A model generated the notes under the pieces. The model saw only the letters and a program-made list of their open reading frames with translations, searched no databases and was not told where the DNA came from. From Cloacibacterium normanense (GTDB lineage Bacteria > Bacteroidota > Bacteroidia > Flavobacteriales > Weeksellaceae): a stretch of DNA of 64,000 bases. Shown here piece by piece: positions 19,501-28,255 of this stretch (its first letter is position 1; the number at the start of each line of letters is the position of its first letter). The stretch is from NCBI RefSeq assembly GCF_002943105.1, contig NZ_PTPZ01000001.1:595977-659976 (forward strand), written 5' to 3'. A program made the position numbers and the translations under genes.

Positions 19501-20013
19501 TTAGATTTAGCAAGCAGAGAAATTCCTTCTACCAAATATAATGACCCTCGTTCTTTAAGCGCAATGGTTTATGGATATATTGTTGCAGGTCAAGAACAAA
19601 AAGGTTTACAATTGGCAGAGCAATTAAAAAGAGATATTTTCGAAGAATATGACTATTATTTGTCGCTTTCTAAGTATGAACAAAAATATGTGAAAAAACA
19701 GATGAATGCTCAACCCATCTTGTATTCATTGGTAACAGGAGCAGTTTCTGATGCGTATAAGAAAATCGGTCAAAAAGATAAAGGTTACAATTACTTGTTA
19801 AAATCCATCGAACCGATTGATAAGAGATTTAAAAATTTCATCAGTGATTTACAGATGGCAGGAAAAGAAAAAGCCTTCAACGAAGCTGAAAAAGTACAAA
19901 AAATCACACCGTTTTATTCTTATTTATTTGAAGTGATGAAACCTTATGATTCTACTTATCCAAAAGAAAAAGAAGCAGAAATCACTAGACAAATGATGAA
20001 AGCGACCAACTAG
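16528..20013 (+). CDS. DUF2723 membrane protein, GT-C/protein O-mannosyltransferase-like
   Basis: An 1161-residue protein with about 11-13 transmembrane segments in its first two thirds. The first periplasmic loop carries TIEPNFSFWDCGEYISSA, matching the DUF2723 signature and the acidic catalytic loop position of GT-C enzymes. A later loop has KPFEPRERDYAM. The C-terminal third is soluble and helical with TPR-like units (RAAEALTLEGKKAKAIEVL). Such proteins are proposed to transfer sugars to exported proteins in the Bacteroidota general O-glycosylation system. The donor is unknown. A second GT-C-like gene follows under its own promoter. Confidence 0.85.
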   Translation: MKNWTFKKWNTILGWVVFAIAFFTYLSTIEPNFSFWDCGEYISSAVKLEVTHAPGAALFQLMGAVAAIFGFGDGSKYSIIINAMSALFSAFTILFLFWTITHFVRRLLNKDFEDVTVSDEIAILFAGVIGALAFTFSETFWFSAVEGEVYSMSSMFIALLVWLITKWENEYHDSDNERWLILIFFITGLSVGVHMMVMLAVPAVCLVYYARNYEFTWKSFIIANLVTLFILAVVFKGIFPIIMSLFGKSEIFFVNGLGLPFHSGTIVAFIILLALMYIGISYARKSKSKLYQTIALSVIYMIIGFSCWLVIPIRANANPPMNLNDPDNAIGMLDYYNREQYGDWPTSYGQNYTAYLDNYGIEKNDDGSYKTQKTGDVYEKNEKTGRYDIVGERFNYVYSKEHVSILPRMFNEDETVMSNYISMYGAPDFEFNYDNQDIADNLQAKEVFDQLRQKFEDGSITLDDYKQAREYDLIKVHRPTLAQNLTYFVEFQIGYYFVRYLMWNFVGRQNDLEGHMENTNGNWVSGIPAIDDNLWGSQKDMPAKFKNESTVYFFFLPLLLGILGAFFQFNKDFGRFWAILSLFVLTSFGIIFYTGVKPFEPRERDYAMVGSFYAFAIWIGFGAAAILWYLQEKIKSNAATWITGIVLLGVPLMMGFQNYNSHDRSERYAAYDFAYSSLKSLPKDDIFFVYGDNDTYPIWGLQETEQFRDDVKVVNFTLLGTPWNIDQVKRRTYNSMPVPSVLTHEEYRDGTNDQVVLLSAEDWKNFIQNNVDAGVPESLFEPYKKYMVQDSMNIKDAVNFLRKRSPEKDEILKLLFGEDKYERFNFLPVSRFVLPVNKANAVKSGIISAKDLPNTVDQITIDYRRGNMFKANYILMDILANFDWKRPINFSVGGIYDDENIFYLKDYLQFDGFSYRLVPIKTEEREDGEMGRVDAEDLYKIVKNYKWGNFKNLNVHMDETCTQNIVSYRSSASRAAEALTLEGKKAKAIEVLDLASREIPSTKYNDPRSLSAMVYGYIVAGQEQKGLQLAEQLKRDIFEEYDYYLSLSKYEQKYVKKQMNAQPILYSLVTGAVSDAYKKIGQKDKGYNYLLKSIEPIDKRFKNFISDLQMAGKEKAFNEAEKVQKITPFYSYLFEVMKPYDSTYPKEKEAEITRQMMKATN

Positions 20014-20036
20014 TTTTTCAATTAAAATTTAATATA

Positions 20037-20069
20037 AAATCCGTTAGAAATATTCTGACGGATTTTTTT
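20037..20069 (+). terminator. Terminator of the DUF2723 gene
   Basis: AAATCCGTTAGAA and TTCTGACGGATTT pair, followed by a T tract. Confidence 0.8.
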
Positions 20070-20089
20070 ATGACTGAAAGTCTAAAATC

Positions 20090-20120
20090 TTTGACAGCGA
20101 TTTTTTTAAAACTATATTTG
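20090..20120 (+). promoter_or_regulatory. Consensus promoter of the second GT-C-like gene
   Basis: TTTG (20090-20093), exactly 19 nt, then TATATTTG (20113-20120). It is 19 nt upstream of ATG 20140 and among the best matches in the window. Confidence 0.75.
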
Positions 20121-20139
20121 TAAAAATTTACACGAAAAA

Positions 20140-21630
20140 ATGTCTGAAACTTTACAGAAGTACGCAAAATTTCCTCTTTTGGCAGTAGTTTTTACCGTTT
20201 TGGTGAAACTTCTTTTTTTGCTCACGCATCACATTCAGGAAGATGCTTTTATCACTTGGAGAGTAGCGCAAAACTTATTGGATTACGGTGTAATTGGTTT
20301 CAATGGAGAAACTAAAATTTCTGCTTCTACTACGCATTTGTATGTGTTTGTTTCTTATATTTTTAATCTGATTTTTGGCAAAGAAAACTTCATATATCCA
20401 TTATTGATTTTCAATTCATTATTGTTCACGATAGGGAGTTACTTTCTTTCAAAATTAATCCTCGAAAATCCTGTACATCAAGCTATTTTTATCTTTTTAT
20501 TTGGCATTTTGCCACCATCTATCAAAATTTCAATTCTCGGAATGGAATACGGAATTCTGTTCTTTCTAGAAATGGCTTTGTTGTATTTCGGTTTCAAGCA
20601 GAATAAAATCTGGGCACAAATTCTTTTCCCCATTCTCATTCTTTTCACCAGAATAGATACAGTGATTTTCTTAGGAATTGTCTTTTTGGTGGATATTATT
20701 TGGAATAAAAAAATTCGTTGGTTCTACATTTTAGGTGGAATTTTAGGAGTTGCCGTTTTGATGAGTTTCAACTGGTTTTACTTCGGTGAATTGGTGAATA
20801 ATACCATTGTTGCCAAAAGTGTGACGTATGCAAAAAACATGTGTTTGGCACTCCAGTGGAAATATTTCCTAATGAATTATGGTAATTTCTGGGGAATGCT
20901 GAAACTTCCTGCAGATTTTAATCCTTTCACGATTTTAGTTTTAGTTTTTGAATTTTTAGCGTTTTTATACATCGTTTCGAAGAGAGAAAGCAAAAACCTT
21001 TTCATCTGGATAATTTTCCTTTTTGGTTGGGCAAAACAATTAATTTTTATTTCTCAAAGAAGTTATTTTGATTGGTATTATTGGGTTCCACAGATTTTGC
21101 TTTTTGCAGTAATTTTGGTATTTGTTTTAGAGCAAAAAACATATAAATTTTGGTGGATTTCTCTGCTTTTGATTTTCTATATTTTACCGATGGCTACTTT
21201 TCAAACGGTACATTCTATAGCCACAGGAAACGGAGAGTGGAATTACAGAAGAAGCATTGGTTTGTTTTTAAAAGACTACGAAAAAGATAAAAATCAATAC
21301 ATTTTGCTAGAACCAGCAGGTTATATTCCTTATTTTTCAGGTTTAAAGGCAATAGATGAAGTCGGTTTGGTAGATAAAGAAATTCAAACTGAAATCAAAA
21401 AAGACAAAACCAATTATTGGAAAAACACCGTTGAAAAAAGGAAACCAAAGTATTTATTGGCTCCAAAAAATTTATTTGAAGGAAAAGATGGAAGTTTTTA
21501 CCAAGAAAACTATCAATTATTGAAGGAGTTTAGAATTAAAAATCACTTAAATTCTGACAATAAAATTTTGGAAAAAATATACAGACTAAAACCTTCTGGA
21601 ACAGATTATAATCTCTACGAAAGAAAATAA
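20140..21630 (+). CDS. Polytopic GT-C-like glycosyltransferase-type membrane protein
   Basis: A 496-residue protein with about ten hydrophobic helices. After the first helix it has LLTHHIQEDAFITWRVAQNL, an acidic ED pair in the first periplasmic loop. That is where ArnT/PMT-type enzymes (GT39/GT83) bind donor and metal. A second loop has LFTRIDTVIF, and the soluble end carries a short periplasmic domain (YILLEPAGYIPYFSG) that repeats in related flavobacterial proteins. It probably transfers a sugar from a polyprenyl-phosphate donor. It is followed after 9 bp by the DUF1697 gene, so the two may be cotranscribed. Confidence 0.72.
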   Translation: MSETLQKYAKFPLLAVVFTVLVKLLFLLTHHIQEDAFITWRVAQNLLDYGVIGFNGETKISASTTHLYVFVSYIFNLIFGKENFIYPLLIFNSLLFTIGSYFLSKLILENPVHQAIFIFLFGILPPSIKISILGMEYGILFFLEMALLYFGFKQNKIWAQILFPILILFTRIDTVIFLGIVFLVDIIWNKKIRWFYILGGILGVAVLMSFNWFYFGELVNNTIVAKSVTYAKNMCLALQWKYFLMNYGNFWGMLKLPADFNPFTILVLVFEFLAFLYIVSKRESKNLFIWIIFLFGWAKQLIFISQRSYFDWYYWVPQILLFAVILVFVLEQKTYKFWWISLLLIFYILPMATFQTVHSIATGNGEWNYRRSIGLFLKDYEKDKNQYILLEPAGYIPYFSGLKAIDEVGLVDKEIQTEIKKDKTNYWKNTVEKRKPKYLLAPKNLFEGKDGSFYQENYQLLKEFRIKNHLNSDNKILEKIYRLKPSGTDYNLYERK

Positions 21631-21639
21631 ATTTACTTA

Positions 21640-22173
21640 ATGAAATACTGTGCTTTTTTACGCGGCGTAAACGTAAACGGAACTGCAATGAAAATGGCAG
21701 AAGTCTGTGATGTTTTCAAAAAAGCAGGAATGAAAGACATTTCTAGCGTTTTGGCAACAGGAAATATTTTATTTGAGTCTGATGAAGTTCCAGAAAATTT
21801 AAAACAGAAATTAGAAAAAGCACTTTCCGAGCATTTTCATTACGAAGCTTTTTTGTTTTTAAAAACTGATGAAGAAGTGAAGGGGATTTTAGAAAATTCT
21901 CCTTTTGAGAAAAATGAAAATCTACATATTTACAGTTTTATTTGTAATTCTGGAGACGAAAATCTTTTGATGCAAGAATTTCTAAAAACCAATCATCAAG
22001 AGCAGGAAGAAGCCAAATTAATTAACGGTAATTTTTATTGGAAAATTCCTAAAGGAAATACGCTTGAAAGTGAGTTTGGTAAGATTTTGGGAAAGAAATC
22101 TTTTAAAAATATTTTAACCAGCCGAAATATCAATACCATCGAAAAAATTGTCAATAAATTTTTAATCCTTTAG
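21640..22173 (+). CDS. DUF1697 family protein
   Basis: A 177-residue cytoplasmic protein with the DUF1697 opening YCAFLRGVNVNG, then MAEVCDVFKKAGMKDISSVLATGNILFES and the C-terminal LTSRNINTIEKIVN. The family adopts a two-domain alpha/beta fold of unknown function and is widespread in bacteria. It begins 9 bp after the preceding membrane-protein gene. No catalytic residues can be assigned. Confidence 0.88.
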   Translation: MKYCAFLRGVNVNGTAMKMAEVCDVFKKAGMKDISSVLATGNILFESDEVPENLKQKLEKALSEHFHYEAFLFLKTDEEVKGILENSPFEKNENLHIYSFICNSGDENLLMQEFLKTNHQEQEEAKLINGNFYWKIPKGNTLESEFGKILGKKSFKNILTSRNINTIEKIVNKFLIL

Positions 22174-22237
22174 GAAAGAGGCAAAGAAAATTTATCAATA
22201 AATTTAAGTAATTTTAGACCGCTAAAATCATTATAAA

Positions 22238-24229
22238 ATGAAACTAAAACATACAATTATCGCTCTAGCAGCACCTTTCCTTATGAAAGCACAACAGGTA
22301 ATGACGCCAGAAATTCTCTGGACGCTTAATAAATTCTCGGTTACTGCAGTAGAACCATCTCAATCTGGGCTATTTTACAGCGTAGGAAAAGTAGATTTGA
22401 AAACCGAAAAGACTAATAAAGAACACTTTTACTACGATTTGTCAAAAAATCAAACTTCTAAAGTGGATTTCGGTAAAAAATCTTTAATTCAGTGGGACAA
22501 AAACGGAATTTACGCTTCAGAAGGTGATAAAATCTATATTTCTAAAGACAGAGGATTGACTTGGACTGAATTTTATACCATTGGCGATGCAGACAATATT
22601 AACATTTCTCCTGATGGTAAAAAAATCGCTTTTAGTAAGTCGGTTCACGTAGAAAAATTGTTTGGAAAAGATAAATATTCTGACCTTCCTAAAACGACAG
22701 CTCAAATTTATACAGACCTTAATCACAGACATTGGGACGCTTGGAACGAAGGAAAATACAATCACGTTTTTGTAGCCAATGTAGGTGAAGATGTTGCGAA
22801 AGCTAAAGATTTATTAGAAAATTTACCTTTTGATGCTCCTCAAAAACCTCATGGTGGAAGCGAAGATTTCGTGTGGAGTCCAGATTCTTCTAAGGTTTTA
22901 TACGTTTGCAAGAAAAAATCGGGGAAAGATTATGCAACCAGCACCAATACAGATATTTACGCTTATGATTTAGCTTCTGGTAAAACCGAAAACTGGACAG
23001 AAGGAATGATGGGTTATGATGTAAATCCTAAGTTTTCGCCAGATGGAAAATCTTTGCTTTGGCAATCTATGGCGAGAGATGGTTACGAGGCAGACAAAAA
23101 TGACATTGTAGTGATGGATTTGGCTTCTAAAAAAATCACAAATCTTACTAAATCTTGGGACGAAAGTGTAGTGGGAGATGTAGCATGGAGTCCAGATTCT
23201 AAAAATATTTATTTTTCTACTGCTTACAGAGGTGTAAAACAGCTTTTCCACATCGGTTTAGATGGGAAAGTGAAGCAAATTTCTGGTGGTAATTTTGATG
23301 TGAATGAAATTATTGCCTTCCAAAGCGGAAACATTTTGGTAACCAGAACAGATATTAATCATAATGCAGATTTATTTAAAGTTAATGTAAAAGACGGAAG
23401 TATGTTGCAGTTAACTTCTGTAAATGAAAGCACTTACGCTAAATTATCTCAAGGAAAATCTGAACTGAAAATGGTGAAAACTTCAGATGGAAAAGAAATG
23501 GGAGTTTGGTTCCATTATCCACCGAATTTTGATCCAAATAAGAAATATCCTACACTTTTATATTGTCAAGGAGGTCCGCAATCTGCTTTAACTCAATTTT
23601 TCTCTACCCGTTGGAATTTTGCTTTGATGGCTGCAAATGATTACATCGTAGTTGCACCAAACAGAAGAGGAATGCCAGGTTGGGGAACCAAATGGAACGA
23701 AGATATTTCTAAAGATTGGGGAGGACAACCAATCAGAGATTATTTAGCAGCGGCAGATTTTGCAAAAACTTTACCTTATGTAGATGGTGATAGAATGGCT
23801 GCAGTAGGAGCTAGTTACGGCGGTTACAGCGTTTTCATGTTGGCTGGAGTTCACGAAAATAGATTCAAAACGTTCATTGCTCATGACGGATTGTTTGATA
23901 TGAAATCTTGGTACGGAACTACCGAAGAGTTGTGGTTTGCCAATTGGGATTTAGGTTCGCCTTGGGAAAAACCTTTACCAAAAGCGTATACAGATTTTAA
24001 CCCAATCAATTTTGTAGACCAATGGAATAAACCAATTATGGTGATTCAAGGAGGACTGGATTTCAGAGTAGGTTATGAACAAGGTCAGGAAGCTTTTCAA
24101 GCAGCAAAAATGAAAGGTCTGAAAACCAAATTCCTTTATTTCCCTAATGAAAACCACTGGGTTTTACACCCTCAAAATGGTTTAGTTTGGCAAAGAGAAT
24201 TTTTCGATTGGTTGAAAGAAACTTTGTAG
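22238..24229 (+). CDS. Secreted S9 family serine peptidase (prolyl-oligopeptidase/acylaminoacyl-peptidase type)
   Basis: A 663-residue exported peptidase. The signal peptide covers about residues 1-19 (MKLKHTIIALAAPFLMKAQ). A beta-propeller (about 30-400) has PD40-like units such as VWSPDSSKV, KFSPDGKSLLW and AWSPDSKNIYF. The C-terminal alpha/beta hydrolase contains Ser526 in GASYGGYS, Asp608 in GGLDFRVG and His640 in NENHWV. It should release short peptides in the periplasm for peptide-based nutrition. There is no type IX sorting tail, so it is probably periplasmic. A GGGCTAAAGCCC terminator follows. Confidence 0.93.
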   Translation: MKLKHTIIALAAPFLMKAQQVMTPEILWTLNKFSVTAVEPSQSGLFYSVGKVDLKTEKTNKEHFYYDLSKNQTSKVDFGKKSLIQWDKNGIYASEGDKIYISKDRGLTWTEFYTIGDADNINISPDGKKIAFSKSVHVEKLFGKDKYSDLPKTTAQIYTDLNHRHWDAWNEGKYNHVFVANVGEDVAKAKDLLENLPFDAPQKPHGGSEDFVWSPDSSKVLYVCKKKSGKDYATSTNTDIYAYDLASGKTENWTEGMMGYDVNPKFSPDGKSLLWQSMARDGYEADKNDIVVMDLASKKITNLTKSWDESVVGDVAWSPDSKNIYFSTAYRGVKQLFHIGLDGKVKQISGGNFDVNEIIAFQSGNILVTRTDINHNADLFKVNVKDGSMLQLTSVNESTYAKLSQGKSELKMVKTSDGKEMGVWFHYPPNFDPNKKYPTLLYCQGGPQSALTQFFSTRWNFALMAANDYIVVAPNRRGMPGWGTKWNEDISKDWGGQPIRDYLAAADFAKTLPYVDGDRMAAVGASYGGYSVFMLAGVHENRFKTFIAHDGLFDMKSWYGTTEELWFANWDLGSPWEKPLPKAYTDFNPINFVDQWNKPIMVIQGGLDFRVGYEQGQEAFQAAKMKGLKTKFLYFPNENHWVLHPQNGLVWQREFFDWLKETL

Positions 24230-24262
24230 AAATCAGAAATAAATTTTTATTTTATAAATAGT

Positions 24263-24285
24263 AACGGGCTAAAGCCCGTTTTTTC
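24263..24285 (+). terminator. Terminator of the S9 peptidase gene
   Basis: AACGGGCT-AA-AGCCCGTT is a perfect hairpin followed by six T. A small related palindrome (GGCTTTAGCC) follows at about 24304. Confidence 0.85.
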
Positions 24286-24292
24286 TTTTTCG

Positions 24293-24300
24293 TATATTTG
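24293..24300 (+). promoter_or_regulatory. -7 element (TATATTTG) for the DNA glycosylase gene
   Basis: An exact TAnnTTTG 29 nt before ATG 24330. It makes the upstream TTG at 24303 an implausible start. Confidence 0.55.
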
Positions 24301-24329
24301 ATTTGGCTTTAGCCGAAACTTATTTTAAA

Positions 24330-24818
24330 ATGCAAAAAATATCCTCATTTCTTCCAATTATTGATAAAGAATCTAAGATTCTGATTTTAGGCTCTATTCC
24401 GGGAGTTAAATCTTTGGAAATGCAACAATATTACGCACATCCTCAAAACAAATTCTGGAAAATTATCTTTGAACTATTCACTGAAAAATTTACCACAGAT
24501 TATGACGAAAGAATTAAAATTTTAGAAAAATACCACGTTGCACTTTGGGACGTAATAGACAATTGCGAAAGAAAAGGAAGCCTAGATTCTGAAATTAGAA
24601 ACGAAGAGGCGAATAAAATAGGAGAGTTGCTACACAATTATCCAAACATAAAAGCTATTTTCTGCAACGGACAAAAATCTCATAAAAATTTGCAAAAAAT
24701 TCTACCAAAAGATTTTCATTTGCCAATTATTGTTTTACCTTCTACGAGTCCTGCTCATGCAAGTTTGAGGTATGAAGAAAAACTAAAATCATGGAAAATG
24801 GTCTTGAATTATTTATAA
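24330..24818 (+). CDS. Uracil-DNA glycosylase superfamily, hypoxanthine-DNA glycosylase (family 6-like)
   Basis: A 162-residue base-excision repair enzyme, predicted to remove deaminated adenine (hypoxanthine) from DNA. The signature is ILILGSIPGVKSLEMQQYYA followed by HPQNKFW, where the asparagine after HPQ is characteristic of the family. The helix-loop LPSTSPAHAS near the C-terminus is the UDG-type HPS-like loop. ATG 24330 is chosen because the promoter lies immediately upstream. It is a monocistronic unit with queA next. Confidence 0.88.
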   Translation: MQKISSFLPIIDKESKILILGSIPGVKSLEMQQYYAHPQNKFWKIIFELFTEKFTTDYDERIKILEKYHVALWDVIDNCERKGSLDSEIRNEEANKIGELLHNYPNIKAIFCNGQKSHKNLQKILPKDFHLPIIVLPSTSPAHASLRYEEKLKSWKMVLNYL

Positions 24819-24866
24819 AAAATTATACTTAAAATTTAAGAATTTTCAAAATACTTCCCAAAACAC

Positions 24867-24898
24867 TTGACAACCCCTGTTTTCATATCGTATATTTG
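24867..24898 (+). promoter_or_regulatory. queA promoter
   Basis: TTGACA (24867-24872), an 18-nt spacer, then TATATTTG (24891-24898). The -33 box resembles classical TTGACA as much as TTTG. Confidence 0.65.
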
Positions 24899-24934
24899 CA
24901 GGCTTAAAAAATTTAAATAAAATCCGTAAATTTT

Positions 24935-25984
24935 ATGAAAACATCTGATTTCAATTTTCACTTGCCAGAACATTTATTGGCAGAACACCCTTCAGAACAC
25001 AGAGACGAAGCAAGATTAATGGTTCTTGACAGAAAGACACAAACCATTGAACATAAACTATTTAAAGACGTTATCGATTATTTTAACGAAGACGATTTAT
25101 TTATCTTTAACAATACAAAAGTTTTCCCTGCAAGATTGTACGGAAATAAAGAAAAAACTGGTGCTAAAATTGAAGTTTTCTTATTAAGAGAACTTGATAA
25201 AGAAACCAGAGTTTGGGATGTATTAGTAGATCCAGCTCGTAAAATTAGAATTGGAAACAAACTTTTCTTTACAGAAGATGAATCTTTGGTTGCAGAAGTT
25301 ATTGATAATACTACTTCTAGAGGTAGAACTTTAAGATTTTTATTTGATGGTTCTTACGAAGAATTTCGTGCTAAATTAAAAGAATTGGGAGAAACTCCAC
25401 TTCCTAAATACATCAAAAGAGAAGTAGAACCAGAAGATGCAGAACGTTATCAAACCATTTATGCTAAAATAGAAGGTGCAGTAGCTGCTCCAACTGCAGG
25501 TTTACACTTTTCTAAGCACTTAATGAAGCGTCTAGAAATCAAAGGAATTAACTTTGCTGAAGTTACACTTCACGTAGGTTTAGGAACATTTAACCCAATC
25601 GAAGTAGAAGATCTTTCTAAGCACAAAATGGAGTGTGAAGAAGCAATTATCGACGAAAAAACTGCTGATATTATCAATAAAGCAGCTGATGAAAATAGAA
25701 GAATTTGTGCTGTAGGAACTACTACAATGAGAGCACTAGAAACTTCTGTTTCTTCTAACAAAAAGATTTCTGCTTACCAAGGTTGGACCAATAAATTTAT
25801 TTATCCACCTTATGATTTTGGGGTAGCAAACGCTATGATTACCAATTTCCACACGCCAAAATCTACATTAATTATGATGATTGCAGCTTTTGCAGGAACA
25901 GATTTTATCATGCACGCTTATGAAGAAGCTGTGAAAAATGAATATAAATTCTATTCTTACGGAGACGCAATGTTGATTTTGTAA
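24935..25984 (+). CDS. queA: S-adenosylmethionine:tRNA ribosyltransferase-isomerase
   Basis: QueA transfers and isomerises the ribosyl moiety of SAM onto preQ1-modified tRNA to make epoxyqueuosine. The protein is full length at 349 residues, with the expected blocks: [20 protein letters not shown] at the start, [40 protein letters not shown] and [19 protein letters not shown]. It has its own promoter and is followed by a palindromic repeat that may terminate it. The next gene, rlmN, is also an RNA-modification enzyme. Confidence 0.97.
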   Translation: MKTSDFNFHLPEHLLAEHPSEHRDEARLMVLDRKTQTIEHKLFKDVIDYFNEDDLFIFNNTKVFPARLYGNKEKTGAKIEVFLLRELDKETRVWDVLVDPARKIRIGNKLFFTEDESLVAEVIDNTTSRGRTLRFLFDGSYEEFRAKLKELGETPLPKYIKREVEPEDAERYQTIYAKIEGAVAAPTAGLHFSKHLMKRLEIKGINFAEVTLHVGLGTFNPIEVEDLSKHKMECEEAIIDEKTADIINKAADENRRICAVGTTTMRALETSVSSNKKISAYQGWTNKFIYPPYDFGVANAMITNFHTPKSTLIMMIAAFAGTDFIMHAYEEAVKNEYKFYSYGDAMLIL

Positions 25985-26003
25985 GATTAATTTTAAAATA
26001 ATT

Positions 26004-26075
26004 TTCTCGCAGATTTGGCTGATATTGCAGATGAATTAAAATCTGCTAAATTTGCTGAATCTGCGAGACTTTTTT
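26004..26075. repeat. Palindromic repeat family 'TCTCGCAGATT', copy 2, upstream of rlmN
   Basis: Outer arms TCTCGCAGATT and AATCTGCGAGA with inner GCAGAT/ATCTGC pairs, followed by a T run. It reads as an open frame (starting ADIADELKSAKFAESARLF) fused in phase to rlmN, which would mislead gene callers. It probably terminates queA. Confidence 0.8.
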
Positions 26076-26077
26076 AT

Positions 26078-27115
26078 ATGAAAGACATCAGAACATTAAG
26101 TTTAGAACAACTCAAAGAATATTTTGTCACTCTTGGCGAAAAACCTTTTCGTGCGAAACAGGTTTATGATTGGTTATGGTCTAAAAATCTACATTCCATA
26201 GATGAAATGACCAACCTTTCTAAAGAGTTGAGAGAAAAAATTTCCCAGGAATTTACCATTAATCCTATTTCTGTAGATTTATTGCAAAAATCTAAAGATG
26301 GAACCATCAAAAATGGAGTAAAACTTCATGATGGACTTTTGGTAGAATCTGTTCTCATTCCTACAGAATCTAGAACTACCGCTTGTGTTTCTTCGCAAGT
26401 AGGTTGTAGTTTGAACTGTGAATTTTGTGCAACGGCAAAACTCAAAAGGATGAGAAACCTAGAAGTTGCCGAAATTGTAGACCAAGTTGCCCTGATTGAT
26501 AAACAGAGCAAACTATATTTTGATAGACCTTTGTCAAATATTGTTTTTATGGGAATGGGAGAGCCTATGATGAACTATAAAAACGTAGTAGATGCTATCA
26601 GAAAAATCACTCAAGAAGACGGTTTGGGAATGTCAGCACGAAGAATTACCGTTTCTACATCTGGAATTACGAAAATGATGAAAATGCTTGCTGATGAAAA
26701 TTTGAAAGTCAAATTAGCACTTTCATTACACTCTGCAATTGAACACAAAAGAAACGAAATAATGCCTTTTTCTACAAAATTTCCGTTAACAGAAATTATG
26801 GAAGCGATGCAATATTGGTATGATAAAACTGGAAGCAGAATTACCTTTGAATATTGCGTTTGGAAAGGAATTAATGATGGCGACGAAGATATAAAAGCTT
26901 TGATAAAATATTGTAAGCAAGTTCCTTGTAAAGTGAATTTGATTCAATATAATCCAATTGGCGAAGGGAAATTCGACCATAGAAGTGTGGAAGCCGAAGA
27001 AAAATATGTTCGTGAGTTAGAAAAAGCGGGAATTACTGCTTTGGTGAGAAGAAGTAGAGGTGGAGATATAGATGCAGCTTGTGGACAATTGGCCAACAAA
27101 AATTCTGGAGAATAA
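26078..27115 (+). CDS. rlmN: Dual-specificity 23S rRNA/tRNA adenine-C2 methyltransferase
   Basis: A radical SAM methyltransferase that methylates A2503 of 23S rRNA and A37 of some tRNAs. The 345-residue protein has the cluster motif with Cys110, Cys114 and Cys117 in GCSLNCEFC, the methyl-carrier-type TTACVSSQ (Cys103) and the C-terminal GGDIDAACGQL catalytic cysteine. The in-frame upstream extension to 26015 is a translated palindromic repeat; ATG 26078 (MKDIRTLSLEQL) gives the family-normal N-terminus. All key cysteines are intact, unlike the radical SAM gene at 11107-13296. Confidence 0.96.
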   Translation: MKDIRTLSLEQLKEYFVTLGEKPFRAKQVYDWLWSKNLHSIDEMTNLSKELREKISQEFTINPISVDLLQKSKDGTIKNGVKLHDGLLVESVLIPTESRTTACVSSQVGCSLNCEFCATAKLKRMRNLEVAEIVDQVALIDKQSKLYFDRPLSNIVFMGMGEPMMNYKNVVDAIRKITQEDGLGMSARRITVSTSGITKMMKMLADENLKVKLALSLHSAIEHKRNEIMPFSTKFPLTEIMEAMQYWYDKTGSRITFEYCVWKGINDGDEDIKALIKYCKQVPCKVNLIQYNPIGEGKFDHRSVEAEEKYVRELEKAGITALVRRSRGGDIDAACGQLANKNSGE

Positions 27116-27147
27116 TTTGATGTTTTAATTAAATTTCAAGTCTAGTA

Positions 27148-27216
27148 TCTCACAGATTAAGCAAATTTTGCTGATTTTCTATTGTTTTATCTGCCTAATC
27201 TGCCAAATCAGCGAGA
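27148..27216. repeat. Palindromic repeat family 'TCTCGCAGATT', copy 3 (degenerate)
   Basis: CTCACAGATTAAGC on the left and GCCAAATCAGCGAG on the right, with ATCTGCC between. It is imperfect compared with copies 1 and 2. It lies after rlmN. Confidence 0.65.
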
Positions 27217-27300
27217 ATAATTATAAAAAAATCTTTTAAAATAAAAATAACAAAGTTTTAAGATTTTATTTTTTAAGAGGTAGCAATTTTAATTTATTTT

Positions 27301-28158
27301 ATGAAAAAGTTGTTGTTTTTTCTTTCTTTTCTAATTTCACTTCATTCTTTTTCTCAAAAAACAGAAAAGTTAGCTCTTAGAAAATACAAAATTGCCACGT
27401 TATCGGATTCTTTGAAAGAAACATCAGGTCTTACTTTTCTTAAAGATAAACTCTATACCTTAAATGATGGTGGAAATACCAATGAGATTTTTGAAATCGA
27501 TAAAAATTCAGGTAAAATTTTATCAAAACTGAAAATTAATTTTCCGAATAAAGATTGGGAAGCGATCACCAGTGATGGTGAAAATTTTTATATAGGAGAT
27601 TTTGGCAATAATGCAGGAAGTCGAAGAGATTTAGCCATTTATAAAACTGATTTTAAGGGAATTTATTCTAAAAATTCTTTTAATTATTCAGCGCAAAACG
27701 ATTTTTCTACACGATATCTTTCTCATAATTTTGATGCAGAAGCCATGATTTTTCACAATGAAAAAATTCATGTTTTTTCTAAAGAATGGAGTTCTAAAAA
27801 TATTTCTCATTATACTATTGATTTACAAAATTCAGAAAATCAATCACTTGTAAGTTTGGAATCTTTTCATGCAGGTTTTGTCATTACAGATGCTGCTTAT
27901 TTTGAAGGAAAACTTTATGTGGTAGGCTACACTAGAAAAGCGAAAGTGTATATGATGATTTTTGAGGAAAATTCTGAAGGGTTATTTTTCTCTAAACCAT
28001 TGAAAAAGTATAAGTTAGGTTCTTTTCTTTCGATAGGTCAAGTAGAAGGAATTGCAGTGAATAAAGATGGAATTTACATTTCTAATGAAGATTTTTCTAA
28101 GTTTATTTTCAGTGTAAAACAGCGTTTGTATTTTATTCCTTTCGAAAAGTTAAAATAA
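27301..28158 (+). CDS. Secreted propeller-like protein of unknown function
   Basis: A 285-residue exported protein with a signal peptide (MKKLLFFLSFLISLHSFSQ). The mature sequence has repeated propeller-blade style segments: ETSGLTFLKDKLYTLNDGGN, WEAITSDGENFYIGDFGNNA, and VEGIAVNKDGIYISNED near the end. The LYTLNDGGN and YIGDFGNN motifs recur in Bacteroidota secreted proteins of unknown role, sometimes grouped with SdiA-regulated-like propellers. No catalytic residues are evident. It sits alone between a repeat and the prenyl synthase gene. Confidence 0.7.
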   Translation: MKKLLFFLSFLISLHSFSQKTEKLALRKYKIATLSDSLKETSGLTFLKDKLYTLNDGGNTNEIFEIDKNSGKILSKLKINFPNKDWEAITSDGENFYIGDFGNNAGSRRDLAIYKTDFKGIYSKNSFNYSAQNDFSTRYLSHNFDAEAMIFHNEKIHVFSKEWSSKNISHYTIDLQNSENQSLVSLESFHAGFVITDAAYFEGKLYVVGYTRKAKVYMMIFEENSEGLFFSKPLKKYKLGSFLSIGQVEGIAVNKDGIYISNEDFSKFIFSVKQRLYFIPFEKLK

Positions 28159-28205
28159 TTTTTTTATTGCATTCAACGGATTATGTAAGTATAGTTTTAA
28201 TTAAT

Positions 28206-28213
28206 TATATTTG
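28206..28213 (+). promoter_or_regulatory. -7 element (TATATTTG) for the polyprenyl synthase gene
   Basis: An exact TAnnTTTG. Transcription would begin near 28220, so the TTG at 28211 cannot be the start codon. GTG 28256 fits. Confidence 0.55.
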
Positions 28214-28255
28214 TATGAATTTATAATTATTGTCAATAATCATTCCATTTATAGC

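Noticed and set aside
26015..26077. In-frame N-terminal extension of rlmN
   Set aside because: It is a translated copy of a palindromic repeat; the family-normal N-terminus starts at ATG 26078.
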